Assembly (NCBI RefSeq): GCF_010731875.1
Contig: NZ_AP022595.1
Location: 310,001 to 374,000 of the forward strand
Direction: 5' to 3'
From: Mycolicibacterium sarraceniae
Lineage (GTDB): Bacteria; Actinomycetota; Actinomycetes; Mycobacteriales; Mycobacteriaceae
DNA length: 64,000 nt
In this document: positions 8,073 through 15,849 of the stretch, in pieces
How the letters are laid out: every line of letters starts with the position of its first letter
Numbering within the stretch: position 1 is the first letter of the stretch
Notes under the pieces: model-generated
Told to the model about the DNA's origin: nothing
Databases searched by the model: none
The model's input: the letters and a program-made list of their open reading frames with translations, nothing else
Program-made: the position numbers and the translations under genes

Positions 8073-8999
8073 CCCCGTAAGGTAACCCGTCCCACTGTGC
8101 CGATTCCGCCCGCGGCCGATGCCGGCTCCGGGCGAGCGGCGCGAGACCAACCCAGCGGGTTGAGCCCGCGATAGGGATCGGTCTCCCGCAACACCAGCAG
8201 GTCGTCCAGAATCCGCTCGAGCTCGTCCTGGGTGCGCCGCTTCACGTCATCAGCCCAGCCTGCCGCGTCGATGCCGACCGGGGTGGTGGTGTCGATAGGC
8301 GTACCGAACCGCAGATACATCCGCTCCGGCCGAGGTATGAGCGTCGGGCCGATACCGCGCAACAACGGCATCGCCATATCGTCTCGGCCGCCGAACCGGC
8401 TGCTCAGGGCCTGGCTGAACCGGCCCCACGCACTATCGCGGGTGGTGAGGCTGCGGTAGACGTCATCACCGCCGACGAGCCCGACCGGCACGATCGGATA
8501 GCCCTTCTCGATGGCGATTCGGGCGAATCCCGACCGCCCCTGCCAACGCAGGGTGTATTCCTCGCCCTTGAATTTCGGGATCTCGCGACCGCCCCCCGGG
8601 GAACACCAGGATGGTCTGGTCGTGGTCCATGAGTTCACGTGCGGTGTCCGGGGCGCCGACGACACCGCCGTATGCCGCCAGGAGGTCGCCGGGCAGCCCG
8701 CGAATCTGACCGAACTGCCGGTCGGCCAGCGGCCGCACCCGCACCCCGATCTGGCGGCGCACCGCATAGGGGATCAGAAACGTCTCAGCGCCGCCCATCT
8801 GAGTGTGGTTGCCCACCAACAGAAATCGGCCGTCGATGGGCAAGTTGCTCAACCCGCCGAGATAGGGGCGCCACAGGTCGACCACCGGACGGATACCGTC
8901 GGCAACGGCTCCGAGCGCCCGCTCGAGCGCCCGTACCCGCGGTGGATGGTCCATGACGGCGACCTGCGCCCGTTCTGCTCGGCTGCCCATCGCGAACTC
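8069..8999 (-). pseudogene. Lysophospholipid/1-acylglycerol-3-phosphate acyltransferase-like gene with one frameshift
   Basis: The N-terminal half (MGSRAERAQVAV..., then FLLVGNHTQMGGAETFLIP, PDTARELMDHDQTILVFPGG) and the C-terminal half (GREIPKFKGEEYTLRWQGRSGFARIA, IVPVGLVGGDDVYRS, PERMYLRFGTPID) are in different frames. They join exactly at a G6 run near 8595-8602, where G5 would restore one frame of about 310 residues. NHTQMGGAE replaces the usual NHxxxxD block and FPGGGREIPKFKG is the EGTR-equivalent block, as in mycobacterial DGAT2/PlsC-like membrane acyltransferases. It is divergent from the TetR gene and shares a palindromic operator. The break could be a homopolymer error. Confidence 0.75.
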
Positions 9000-9012
9000 C
9001 TCGGTTTTCACA

Positions 9013-9028
9013 AACGAACTAGTTCGTT
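9013..9028. promoter_or_regulatory. Perfect 16-bp palindromic TetR operator
   Basis: AACGAACTAGTTCGTT is fully self-complementary and lies in the short gap between the divergent acyltransferase and TetR genes. A TATACT -10 box for the TetR gene follows at 9032-9037, so the operator covers the promoter spacer. Size and symmetry fit a TetR dimer, most simply the adjacent regulator. Confidence 0.8.
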
Positions 9029-9045
9029 CTTTATACTCTGACAGT

Positions 9046-9645
9046 GTGAGAAGCACCTCAGAGCTGCGCGACGAGATCCTGACCGCCGCGCGTACCGAGT
9101 TCGCGCGGTACGGATTCGCGGGTGGGCGCATCGACCGCATTGCCACGGCGGCCAGCGCGAGCAAGGAACGGCTCTACGCGCACTTCGGCGACAAGGAGGC
9201 ACTCTTCCGCGAGGTGCTCGCCACCGATGTCGCCCAGTTCTTCGGGGCGGTCCAGATGCGGCCCGACGCCGTCCCCGAGTTCGTCGGCGACGTCTTCGAC
9301 GTGAATGCGCGCCGGCCGGAGCACCATCGGATGGTCGCGTGGGCCCATCTCGAGGGGCTCACCCTCGAAGAGCCCACTGCCGACGGTCAGCCGCTGCCCG
9401 AACTGGCCATCGCCACGATCACACAGGCTCAGGTCGCGGGGTACGTCGATCCGTCCTGGGATCCCCACGACCTCCTGGTCACGCTGTTCGGAATCGCGCT
9501 GGCATGGGCCCACTTTCCTGATCCCGCGGCCGCGACCACCTCGCCGGCAATCCTGGCCTACCGTCGCGCCGCTGCGGTCGAGGCGGCAACGCGGGTCATC
9601 TCCCCCGCCGCGCACGTCAGCGCCGGAACACCACCCACCGCATAG
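9046..9645 (+). CDS. TetR family transcriptional regulator
   Basis: 199 residues. The N-terminal helix-turn-helix is clear: RDEILTAARTEFARYGFAGGRIDRIATAASASKERLYAHFGDKEALF. The C-terminal TetR_C-like region (DPSWDPHDLLVTLFGIALAWAHF) should bind an inducer. The GTG at 9046 gives the standard start; a TATACT box ending at 9037 places transcription initiation at about 9044-9046, so the mRNA may be leaderless, as is common in mycobacteria. It probably represses itself and the divergent acyltransferase operon through the 16-bp palindrome. The 3' end overlaps the convergent GtrA gene by 29 bp. Confidence 0.85.
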   Translation: MRSTSELRDEILTAARTEFARYGFAGGRIDRIATAASASKERLYAHFGDKEALFREVLATDVAQFFGAVQMRPDAVPEFVGDVFDVNARRPEHHRMVAWAHLEGLTLEEPTADGQPLPELAIATITQAQVAGYVDPSWDPHDLLVTLFGIALAWAHFPDPAAATTSPAILAYRRAAAVEAATRVISPAAHVSAGTPPTA

Positions 9646-10090
9646 CGCAGTACATGAAGATCCCCTCGCAGGCCCCTGCCGCCATCCGGGCCAGGTGATA
9701 CTCGATCCCGAGGGCGCGCAGCGCACTGGAGACCCCGAGGATGAAGGCCAGGTAGTTGATCACAACCACGACGACGTAGGCGGCCACCTGCGGCCCGACT
9801 GCGCCGTGCGACTGGAAGTTCACCACCCGGTTGAGCACGTAGCTCGCGGCGAAGGCGCATGCGTACGCCACCGTCACCGCGACCCCGAACGGCGCGTGCA
9901 GCACCCCGTGCAGCAGTGTGAGCACCACAAGGTCCAGCGCGAAGGTCCCGGAGTTGATCACCACGAAGCCCAGAAAGGTCGGCGCCACAACGGAGTTCAG
10001 GCCAAAGGGCAGACGCGCGACCACCGCCTCACCGGCCCGGCGGAACCAGCCCACAACGTTGTCCGATTCCGGCTCCGACCCCACAACCAC
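9617..10090 (-). CDS. GtrA family membrane protein
   Basis: About 157 residues with four transmembrane helices: FLGFVVINSGTFALDLVVLTLL, VAVTVAYACAFAASYVLNR, AAYVVVVVINYLAFILG and AGACEGIFMYCAMRWVVF. The ASYVLNRxxNFQS block is the GtrA signature. Family members help move or flip polyprenyl-linked sugars for surface glycans. The GTG at 10090 is a plausible start, with another at 10084; the longer open frame runs antisense into the next gene and is not used. Confidence 0.78.
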   Translation of the reverse strand: MVVGSEPESDNVVGWFRRAGEAVVARLPFGLNSVVAPTFLGFVVINSGTFALDLVVLTLLHGVLHAPFGVAVTVAYACAFAASYVLNRVVNFQSHGAVGPQVAAYVVVVVINYLAFILGVSSALRALGIEYHLARMAAGACEGIFMYCAMRWVVFRR

Positions 10091-10181
10091 GTCGCGAGCA
10101 TGACACCGGCAGCTGACCCCTGAACGATGGGCAGGCAAACACTTCGGATTCCGGTCCGGCACGCGATTAGGCTGATGGCTC

Positions 10182-11156
10182 GTGCGTGCCGTCCTGATCG
10201 TCAACCCGAACGCCACCTCCACCACCGCAGCCGGCCGCGATTTGCTCGCCCACGCGCTGGAGAGTCGCGTGGACCTCGCCGTCGTGCACACCGACCATCG
10301 CGGCCACGCCATCGAGATCGCCGGAGCCGCCCAGCATGACGGCACCGACGTGATCATCGTCCACGGCGGCGATGGCACGGTGAATGAGGTGGTCAACGGC
10401 CTGATGGGGCGGCCCGGCCAGACTCTGCCGGACGTCATGCCCGCGGTGGCTGTGGTGCCCGGCGGATCGGCGAACGTCTTCGCCCGGGCGCTGGGCATCA
10501 GCCCGGACCCGATCGAGGCCACCAATCAGCTGGTCGACCTGCTCACCGCGCGTCGCAACGGCGCCGCCTGGCGGCGGATCGGGCTGATGGACTGCGGTGA
10601 GCGCTGGGCGGTGTTTACCGCGGGGATGGGCGTGGACGGCGATGTTGTGGCAGCTGTGGAGGCGCAGCGGGCCAAGGGCCGCAAAGTGACTGCGGGCCGC
10701 TACATCCGGGTCGCGGTGCGGGAGATGCTGGCCAGCGCCCGCAAAGAACCACTGTTGACACTCGAGCTCCCGGGCCGACAGCCACTGCCGGGGGTTTATT
10801 TCGCGTTCATCTCCAACTCGACCCCCTGGACCTACGCCAACACCAGGCCGGTGTGGACCAACCCGGACACCACATTTGAGACCGGCCTCGGGATTTTCGC
10901 TGTGACCAGCATGAACGTTTGGAAGAACCTGATGCTGGTGCGACGCATGGTGTCCCAGAAACACAACATCAAGGCCAAGCACCTGGTCCGGGATGACGAT
11001 GTCGCCTGGGTTCGGATCAGAAGCGCCGAACCCGTCGCTAGCCAGATCGATGGAGATTTCCTCGGCGTGCGCGAGGAAATGACGTTTCGTGCGGTTCCGG
11101 GGGCGTTGAGCGTTGTCGCCCCGCCGATCACCCCACCCTCTGAGCAGCGGAAATAA
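10182..11156 (+). CDS. Diacylglycerol/lipid kinase family protein (Rv3218-like)
   Basis: 324 residues. The ATP-binding catalytic block is VIIVHGGDGTVNEVVNGLMG, with VVPGGSANVFARALGI following, both diagnostic of DAGK_cat/YegS-type lipid kinases. The C-terminal beta domain ends with IDGDFLGVREEMTFRAVPGALSVV. Likely role: phosphorylation of a diacylglycerol or related lipid at the membrane. It precedes whiB1 with a 246-bp gap. Confidence 0.82.
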   Translation: MRAVLIVNPNATSTTAAGRDLLAHALESRVDLAVVHTDHRGHAIEIAGAAQHDGTDVIIVHGGDGTVNEVVNGLMGRPGQTLPDVMPAVAVVPGGSANVFARALGISPDPIEATNQLVDLLTARRNGAAWRRIGLMDCGERWAVFTAGMGVDGDVVAAVEAQRAKGRKVTAGRYIRVAVREMLASARKEPLLTLELPGRQPLPGVYFAFISNSTPWTYANTRPVWTNPDTTFETGLGIFAVTSMNVWKNLMLVRRMVSQKHNIKAKHLVRDDDVAWVRIRSAEPVASQIDGDFLGVREEMTFRAVPGALSVVAPPITPPSEQRK

Positions 11157-11245
11157 CGTCACGCAGCCTGATTACGGGCGCAGGTGGGCTCAGTGTAGTA
11201 CAAACGGGTAGAGGGTTTCCTAACCCACCCCCAGCAAGACGTTGT

Positions 11246-11261
11246 AGTGAGATTGCCCACG
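11246..11261 (+). promoter_or_regulatory. CRP (Rv3676-type) binding site upstream of whiB1
   Basis: AGTGAGATTGCCCACG matches the half-sites GTGA-N6-CCAC of mycobacterial CRP sites. It is one base different from the whiB1 CRP site I recall from M. tuberculosis. It lies 141 bases before the whiB1 ATG, inside the 246-bp gap 11157-11402. That gap otherwise holds a long AT-richer leader and no other gene that I can see. Confidence 0.65.
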
Positions 11262-11402
11262 TGTTAACTGAGTCCTATTGACATCCGTCGAGGCTGTGAA
11301 ACGATCGGATGCAACAACGCAGAAACATTTGTGTGCACGCGTTAACAGCCGAAGAAAAAGCGAGCGCGGTTTCATCGCGCACTTACTAAGGAGTATTGAC
11401 AA

Positions 11403-11657
11403 ATGGATTGGCGCCACAAGGCGATCTGTCGTGACGAGGATCCGGAACTGTTCTTCCCGGTGGGAAACAGTGGTCCGGCCCTTGCCCAGATTGCCGACGC
11501 AAAGCTCGTCTGCAACCGGTGTCCGGTAACGACGGAGTGCCTGAGCTGGGCTTTGGACTCTGGCCAGGATGCAGGTGTTTGGGGCGGCATGAGCGAGGAC
11601 GAGCGTCGCGCGCTCAAGCGTCGCAATGCCCGCACCCGAGCACGCACCACCGTCTAA
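11403..11657 (+). CDS. whiB1: WhiB1 iron-sulfur transcriptional regulator
   Basis: 84 residues, with Cys9, Cys37, Cys40 and Cys46 for a [4Fe-4S] cluster, then GVWGG and a basic tail (RRALKRRNARTRARTTV) for DNA contact. WhiB1 is essential, nitric-oxide-sensitive and binds region 4 of SigA. A good Shine-Dalgarno AAGGAG (11388-11393) precedes the ATG by nine bases. Transcription is probably CRP-controlled (site at 11246) and stops at the hairpin at 11679-11718. Confidence 0.96.
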   Translation: MDWRHKAICRDEDPELFFPVGNSGPALAQIADAKLVCNRCPVTTECLSWALDSGQDAGVWGGMSEDERRALKRRNARTRARTTV

Positions 11658-11678
11658 GCCTCTTTTTCAGTTCGTAAG

Positions 11679-11718
11679 ATCGCGGTCCCGGCGAATGCCA
11701 GGGCCGCGATTTTTATTT
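11679..11718 (+). terminator. Intrinsic terminator after whiB1
   Basis: ATCGCGGtCCC (11679-11689) pairs with GGGCCGCGAT (11701-11710), with one bulged T, and is followed by TTTTATTT. A GC-rich stem plus a U-tract is uncommon in mycobacteria. It also separates whiB1 from the convergent pdtaS. Confidence 0.85.
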
Positions 11719-11754
11719 GGCAACCCCCGTCGACGTAGTGTTCGTCACTATTCG

Positions 11755-13251
11755 CTATTGCGGGACTCGCGTGCTTGTCCGTCGCCCAAGTGGCACACGT
11801 AAGACGACATCGGTCCCGCCGCCGGGAACGTCGTGCATTCCGAGTGATCCGTCGAGCTCGGCGGTGACCAACGTCCGTACGATCTGCAGGCCCAGCCGGT
11901 CAGATTTCTCCAGGCTGAAACCGTCGGGCAGCCCGCGACCGTCATCGTGCACCACGACATCCAGCCACCGCGCGGAACGCTCGGCCTTGATGGTCACGCA
12001 GCCCTGTTTGGCCGACGGCTCGAACGCGTGCTCGATGGCGTTCTGGACCAGCTCGGTCACCACCATCACCAACGCGGTGGCCCGGTCGGCGTCCAGGACG
12101 CCCAGCGCACCGACCCGTTTGATGCGGATGGGGGTGTCGACGCGGGCGACGTCATTCATGATCGGCAGGATCCGGTCGATCACCTCATCGAGGTTGACCT
12201 CCTCGTCCACCGACATCGACAGCGCCTCGTGCACCTGGGCGATGGAGGCCACCCGGCGTACCGACTCCATCAGCGCCTCGCGGGCCTCGCCGTTACTGGT
12301 GCGGCGGGACTGAAGGCGCAGCAGCGCGGCGACGGTCTGCAGGTTGTTTTTCACCCGGTGGTGGATCTCACGGATGGTGGCGTCCTTGGACAGCAGCGCC
12401 CTGTCCCGGCGCTTGACCTCGGTGACGTCCCGGATCAGCACCGCCGCCCCCGCAGCTGCGCCGTGGACCACCAGGGGCAGCGTGCGCATCAGTATCGCGG
12501 CACCCCCGGCGTCGACCTCCAGCCGCATGCTCGACCCGCCGGTCAGCGAGTCACGCACATGCTCGGCCAGCTCCAGTGCCTCGAACGGATCGGAGATCAG
12601 TGGCCGGGTGATCGCCACCAGATTGTGCCCTTCGAGTTCGGCCGACAGCCCCATCCGGTGGTAGGCCGACAACGCGTTTGGGCTGGCATAGGCGACGACG
12701 CCGCCGACGTCGAGGCGGACGAATCCGTCGCCGACCCGGGGGCTCGACCGGGACAACGCCAGATCACCGACATTGGGGAAGGTGCCCTCGGACAGCATGT
12801 GCAGCAGGTTGCCCGCACAGTCCAGGTAGGCCCGCTCCAGCGGAGAGGACGTGCGCCGCTCGGCCAGCGCGGTCTGGTGGGTCAGAACGGCCACCACATC
12901 GGTGCTGTAGCGGACCGGAACGGCCTCCACATCGCTGTCGGGCTCGCGTAGCTTGGCATCGCTGTCCCCACGGCCGATCGCCCCCGAGGTGAACGCCGCG
13001 GTCACCAGCGGCAGGTCGCCATGAGTGACGACGGTTCCGACGGCGTCCTTGAGCAGGACCGTCGGTGCGGTGTTGGGCCGGCACTGGGCCACGCAGACCA
13101 GCGCGCCGTCATCGCGGCGCACCCACATCAAGTAGTCAGCGAACGAGAGGTCCGCCAGCAGCTGCCATTCGCCGACCACCGCATGCAGGTGGTCCACGGC
13201 GCTGCCCGGCAGCACCGTGTGCTCGGCGAGCAGGTCACCGAGGGTGGACAC
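11755..13251 (-). CDS. pdtaS: Sensor histidine kinase PdtaS (Rv3220c-like)
   Basis: 498 residues, soluble. Residues 1-150 form a GAF-type input domain and about 160-275 a PAS domain (VVAYASPNALSAYHRMG). Residues 285-370 are the HisKA_2 dimerisation domain with the phospho-acceptor in REIHHRVKNNLQTVAALLRLQ (His297/298), followed by a HATPase_c domain (TELVQNAIEHAF, DDGRGLP, GLQIVRTLV). It phosphorylates the antiterminator-type regulator PdtaR, encoded elsewhere. The frame opens 17 bases past the biotinyl-protein gene, so the two are probably co-transcribed. Confidence 0.93.
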   Translation of the reverse strand: MSTLGDLLAEHTVLPGSAVDHLHAVVGEWQLLADLSFADYLMWVRRDDGALVCVAQCRPNTAPTVLLKDAVGTVVTHGDLPLVTAAFTSGAIGRGDSDAKLREPDSDVEAVPVRYSTDVVAVLTHQTALAERRTSSPLERAYLDCAGNLLHMLSEGTFPNVGDLALSRSSPRVGDGFVRLDVGGVVAYASPNALSAYHRMGLSAELEGHNLVAITRPLISDPFEALELAEHVRDSLTGGSSMRLEVDAGGAAILMRTLPLVVHGAAAGAAVLIRDVTEVKRRDRALLSKDATIREIHHRVKNNLQTVAALLRLQSRRTSNGEAREALMESVRRVASIAQVHEALSMSVDEEVNLDEVIDRILPIMNDVARVDTPIRIKRVGALGVLDADRATALVMVVTELVQNAIEHAFEPSAKQGCVTIKAERSARWLDVVVHDDGRGLPDGFSLEKSDRLGLQIVRTLVTAELDGSLGMHDVPGGGTDVVLRVPLGRRTSTRVPQ

Positions 13252-13255
13252 GAAG

Positions 13256-13471
13256 CTAGTCGATCACGGCAATGAGGTGACCGGCCTGGATGACGTCGCC
13301 CACCGACACGTTGACCTCGGCGATGGTGCCCGCGACTTCGGCCAGCACCGGGATCTCCATCTTCATCGACTCCAGAAGCACCAGGGTGTCGCCCGCGCCG
13401 ATCTGGTCTCCCTTGCTGACCACGACCTCCAGCACGCTGGCCACGATCTCCGCGCGAACATCCTCGGCCAT
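13256..13471 (-). CDS. Biotinylated protein TB7.3 (biotinoyl/lipoyl domain)
   Basis: 71 residues starting MAEDVRAEIVAS; a longer frame begins at 13483 but this ATG matches the M. tuberculosis protein. VLLESMKMEIPV contains the biotin-acceptor lysine in ESMKM, flanked by the symmetrical beta strands of a stand-alone biotin carboxyl carrier domain. Partners (carboxylase subunits) are not local. It lies just upstream of pdtaS in the same direction. Confidence 0.92.
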   Translation of the reverse strand: MAEDVRAEIVASVLEVVVSKGDQIGAGDTLVLLESMKMEIPVLAEVAGTIAEVNVSVGDVIQAGHLIAVID

Positions 13472-13600
13472 CTTCACCCTCACTCTTGGTACTGCTCAAA
13501 CTCCTGATGCGGCTCTATCGAACCACAACACCGGGTGGTCAGAGGTTGGATGGTGCCGTGAGACACTGTATGCAGCGTCAAGATCATACGGAGGTACAAC

Positions 13601-13675
13601 ATGGCTAAGCGTGGCCGCAAGAAGCGTGACCGCAAGCACAGCAAGGCGAACCACGGCAGGCGTCCCAACGCCTGA
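13601..13675 (+). CDS. Ribosomal protein bL37 (24 residues)
   Basis: MAKRGRKKRDRKHSKANHG followed by RRPNA: 24 residues, 11 of them Lys or Arg. This matches the tiny mycobacterial 50S protein bL37 (AURKAIP1/COX24-like) that binds 23S rRNA. A strong Shine-Dalgarno GGAGG (13590-13594) sits six bases before the ATG, and a perfect terminator hairpin follows at 13694-13725. It is too short for most gene finders. It stands alone between the divergently placed biotinyl protein and the convergent rshA. Confidence 0.93.
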   Translation: MAKRGRKKRDRKHSKANHGRRPNA

Positions 13676-13693
13676 CAGACCCAGCGCCTGATA

Positions 13694-13725
13694 AAAAGAG
13701 CCCGGCAAATCTGCCGGGCTCTTTT
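13694..13725. terminator. Bidirectional hairpin terminator between bL37 and rshA
   Basis: AAAAGAGCCCGGCA (13694-13707), a four-base loop, then the exact complement TGCCGGGCTCTTTT (13712-13725). The A and T runs give a U-tract on either strand, so it can end both the bL37 transcript and the convergent sigH-rshA transcript. Confidence 0.95.
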
Positions 13726-13736
13726 GTTTGTGCGCG

Positions 13737-14048
13737 CTATCCGCGCCGGATGATCGTGGTCTGACTGATCTGCAGCCGCACCCGCTCCAACAGATGTCTG
13801 GGCGCCGTCTCCCCGCTGCACCTGGAGGCGACCAGCTTCTTGATGCGTTCCTCCACCCCGTAGTGCTGCAAGCACGTCGGGCACTCTTCGAGATGATGGC
13901 GCAGGCGGTCTTTGGTCTCGGCCGTGCATTCACCGTCGAGCAGTGTCCAGACCTCGGCGATCACCGCAGCGCACTCGGGATGATCCGGGTCCACCGGTCC
14001 GACCGGCGGACGCCAATCCATATCGCCCGATACGTTCTCGTCGCTCAT
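13737..14048 (-). CDS. rshA: Anti-sigma factor RshA
   Basis: A 103-residue zinc-associated anti-sigma factor. The redox switch is HHLEECPTC (H-x3-C-x2-C, near residues 49-57), preceded by [12 protein letters not shown]. Oxidation releases SigH. The ATG overlaps the sigH stop (ATGA at 14045-14048), giving coupled and balanced synthesis. Confidence 0.93.
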   Translation of the reverse strand: MSDENVSGDMDWRPPVGPVDPDHPECAAVIAEVWTLLDGECTAETKDRLRHHLEECPTCLQHYGVEERIKKLVASRCSGETAPRHLLERVRLQISQTTIIRRG

Positions 14049-14680
14049 GAGACGACCTCCTCCGGCGTGTCCTCCGTCTGGCCGCGGTTGAACCCACGCT
14101 CCTTGGCGACGTCGGCCAGCAGAGCGCGCAGTTGGCGCCTGCCTCGATGCAGCCGGGACATCACCGTCCCGATCGGGGTATCCATGATTTCGGCGATCTC
14201 CTTATAGGGAAAGCCCTCGACATCGGCGTAGTACACCGCCATCCGAAACTCCTCAGGCAAGGCCTGCAGGGCTTCTTTGATCTCGGTGTCGGGCAGCAGT
14301 TCGAGTGCTTCGACCTCGGCAGAGCGCAAACCCGTTGAGGTGTGCTCGGCGTTGGCCGCCAACTGCCAGTCGGTGATCTGCTCGGTCGGATACTCAGCCG
14401 GCTGGCGCTGTTTCTTGCGGTAACTGTTGATGTAGGTGTTCGTCAGAATCCGGTACAGCCACGCCTTGAGGTTGGTGCCCTCGCGGAACGACCGGAAGCC
14501 GGCATACGCCTTGACCATGGTTTCTTGCAGCAGGTCTTCGGCGTCGGCCGGATTGCGCGTCATACGGAGCGCACCGCCGTAGAGCTGGTCCAGCAGCGGG
14601 ATCGCGTCGCGCTCAAAACGCGCGGTCAACTCCGCGTCGGACTCCTCGCGGGCAGGAGCCTCGGTGTCGATATCGGTCAT
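14045..14680 (-). CDS. sigH: ECF RNA polymerase sigma factor SigH
   Basis: 211 residues from MTDIDTEAP. The region-2 sequence ([59 protein letters not shown]) and region 4 ([48 protein letters not shown]) are near-identical to M. tuberculosis SigH, which directs the thiol-oxidative and heat stress response. An upstream in-frame start at 14797 ([12 protein letters not shown]) would add 39 residues and cannot be excluded. It forms an operon with rshA. Confidence 0.93.
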   Translation of the reverse strand: MTDIDTEAPAREESDAELTARFERDAIPLLDQLYGGALRMTRNPADAEDLLQETMVKAYAGFRSFREGTNLKAWLYRILTNTYINSYRKKQRQPAEYPTEQITDWQLAANAEHTSTGLRSAEVEALELLPDTEIKEALQALPEEFRMAVYYADVEGFPYKEIAEIMDTPIGTVMSRLHRGRRQLRALLADVAKERGFNRGQTEDTPEEVVS

Positions 14681-14890
14681 CGTGGGTGACACAGTCCCTT
14701 CTGCCACGGCGCTCCAGACAAGCTCCGGCAGCGGTATCGGACGGACGAGAAATGCGGGTACCTGCTCTTTGGCCATCATGCACACTGCAGCTGACACCGG
14801 ACTTCTCTCCTTCCGATCCTAAGGCGGTGACCAACAGCTTTTCGAGGCTGTTGCCGATCGGGGGCTCTGACAGCCGCGATCACTGTCCAC

Positions 14891-14918
14891 AACAGGATTT
14901 CTCACCAGGCTATTTCCC
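14891..14918 (-). promoter_or_regulatory. Candidate SigH-type autoregulatory promoter
   Basis: On the minus strand GGGAAA (14918-14913) and GTT (14893-14891) are separated by 19 bases. This fits the GGAA-N17-19-GTT pattern of SigH promoters. It lies about 210 bases before the chosen sigH start (94 before the longer start) and 11 bases from the divergent ybaK start. Inferred from the known autoregulation of sigH. Confidence 0.45.
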
Positions 14919-14928
14919 ACGGTTAACT

Positions 14929-15423
14929 ATGCCGGTGAGTCGTGTAGCAACCCCGGCGATCGCAGCGCTGGTAGCAGCCGGTGCACCCCATGAGGTGCTG
15001 CGCTACGAGCACGACCCCCGGAACCAGTCATATGGCAATGAGGCGGTCGCCGCGCTGGCTGGTGATTCCCTGGTGCCCGAGCAGATCTTCAAAACCCTGA
15101 TCATCGCGGCGGGACCGACATTGGCGGTGGCCGTCATTCCGGTGCCGTGGAAGCTGTCGCTGAAGGCCGCGGCCGCGGCGCTGGGACTGGCCAGGGTGAC
15201 GATGGCCGACCAGGCCGCCGCCGAACGGGCCACCGGATACGTGCTGGGCGGCATCTCCCCGCTGGGCCAGCGCAAGCGGCTACCGACCGTGGTCGACAGG
15301 TCCGCGCTGAGCTTCGAGCGGGTGCTGTGCAGCGCCGGTAAGCGCGGCTGGGATGTGGCGCTGACCCCACAGGATCTGGTGCGGCTGACGCAGGCGGTGA
15401 CCGCCGATATCCGCGCGGCCTAG
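14929..15423 (+). CDS. ybaK: Cys-tRNA(Pro)/Pro-tRNA deacylase, YbaK family
   Basis: A 164-residue trans-editing protein that hydrolyses mischarged tRNA(Pro). The conserved lysine lies in EQIFKTLII, and the C-terminal GGISPLGQRKRLPTVVD block is the GxSPxG(Q/M)KK signature of the YbaK/EbsC fold. The ATG at 14929 is preceded by only 10 bases to the putative divergent SigH promoter. The gene end meets the DUF849 remnant tail-to-tail. Confidence 0.88.
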   Translation: MPVSRVATPAIAALVAAGAPHEVLRYEHDPRNQSYGNEAVAALAGDSLVPEQIFKTLIIAAGPTLAVAVIPVPWKLSLKAAAAALGLARVTMADQAAAERATGYVLGGISPLGQRKRLPTVVDRSALSFERVLCSAGKRGWDVALTPQDLVRLTQAVTADIRAA

Positions 15424-15757
15424 ACCCCCTGATCGCCTGAGGGGACACCCAGAAGCGACGCCGCCTGATCGGGTGTCGCGACCGCACGCCCGACCTGGTG
15501 GCAGAGGCTGACGGCTTCGGATACCAGCTCAACATTTGTCGGCGTTCGCTCACCGGCGTAGAACTCAAGCCCAACGTGAAGATTGCCGCTACGTTCGAGT
15601 GCGCGGATGGCGATGTCGCTGGCACAGAGGTCTCCCCCGACGTCGGAAACCGCCCACGGCACATCGCATCCGTCCAGCAGTTCCAGCTGGGCGTCGAAGA
15701 CGGGTCCGGTCGGAGGAAGGCCGAACGGCGCGCCAAGGTAACCGCGTTCGGTGGCGG
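15420..15757 (-). pseudogene. 3' remnant of a DUF849 / beta-keto acid cleavage enzyme gene
   Basis: The minus-strand frame ends with GAPFGLPPT, VFDAQLELLDGCDVPWAVSDVGGDL, LERSGNLHVGLEFYAGERTPTNVELVSEAV and GRPVATPxxA-like GRAVATPDQAASLLGVP. This is the C-terminal third of DUF849 (BKACE) TIM-barrel enzymes. The conserved N-terminal two thirds, with the zinc histidines, are absent because the SDR gene begins at 15850 on the other strand. The open frame extends to 16004, but that part is only antisense to the SDR. Confidence 0.65.
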
Positions 15758-15849
15758 GAGTAGAGCGTGTACGTCCGCCGACCATGCGGCCGCAATCGAA
15801 AACCCGCGATGCCGGTAGTTCGGAAGCGGCGGCGAATAGGGTGGCAGGC

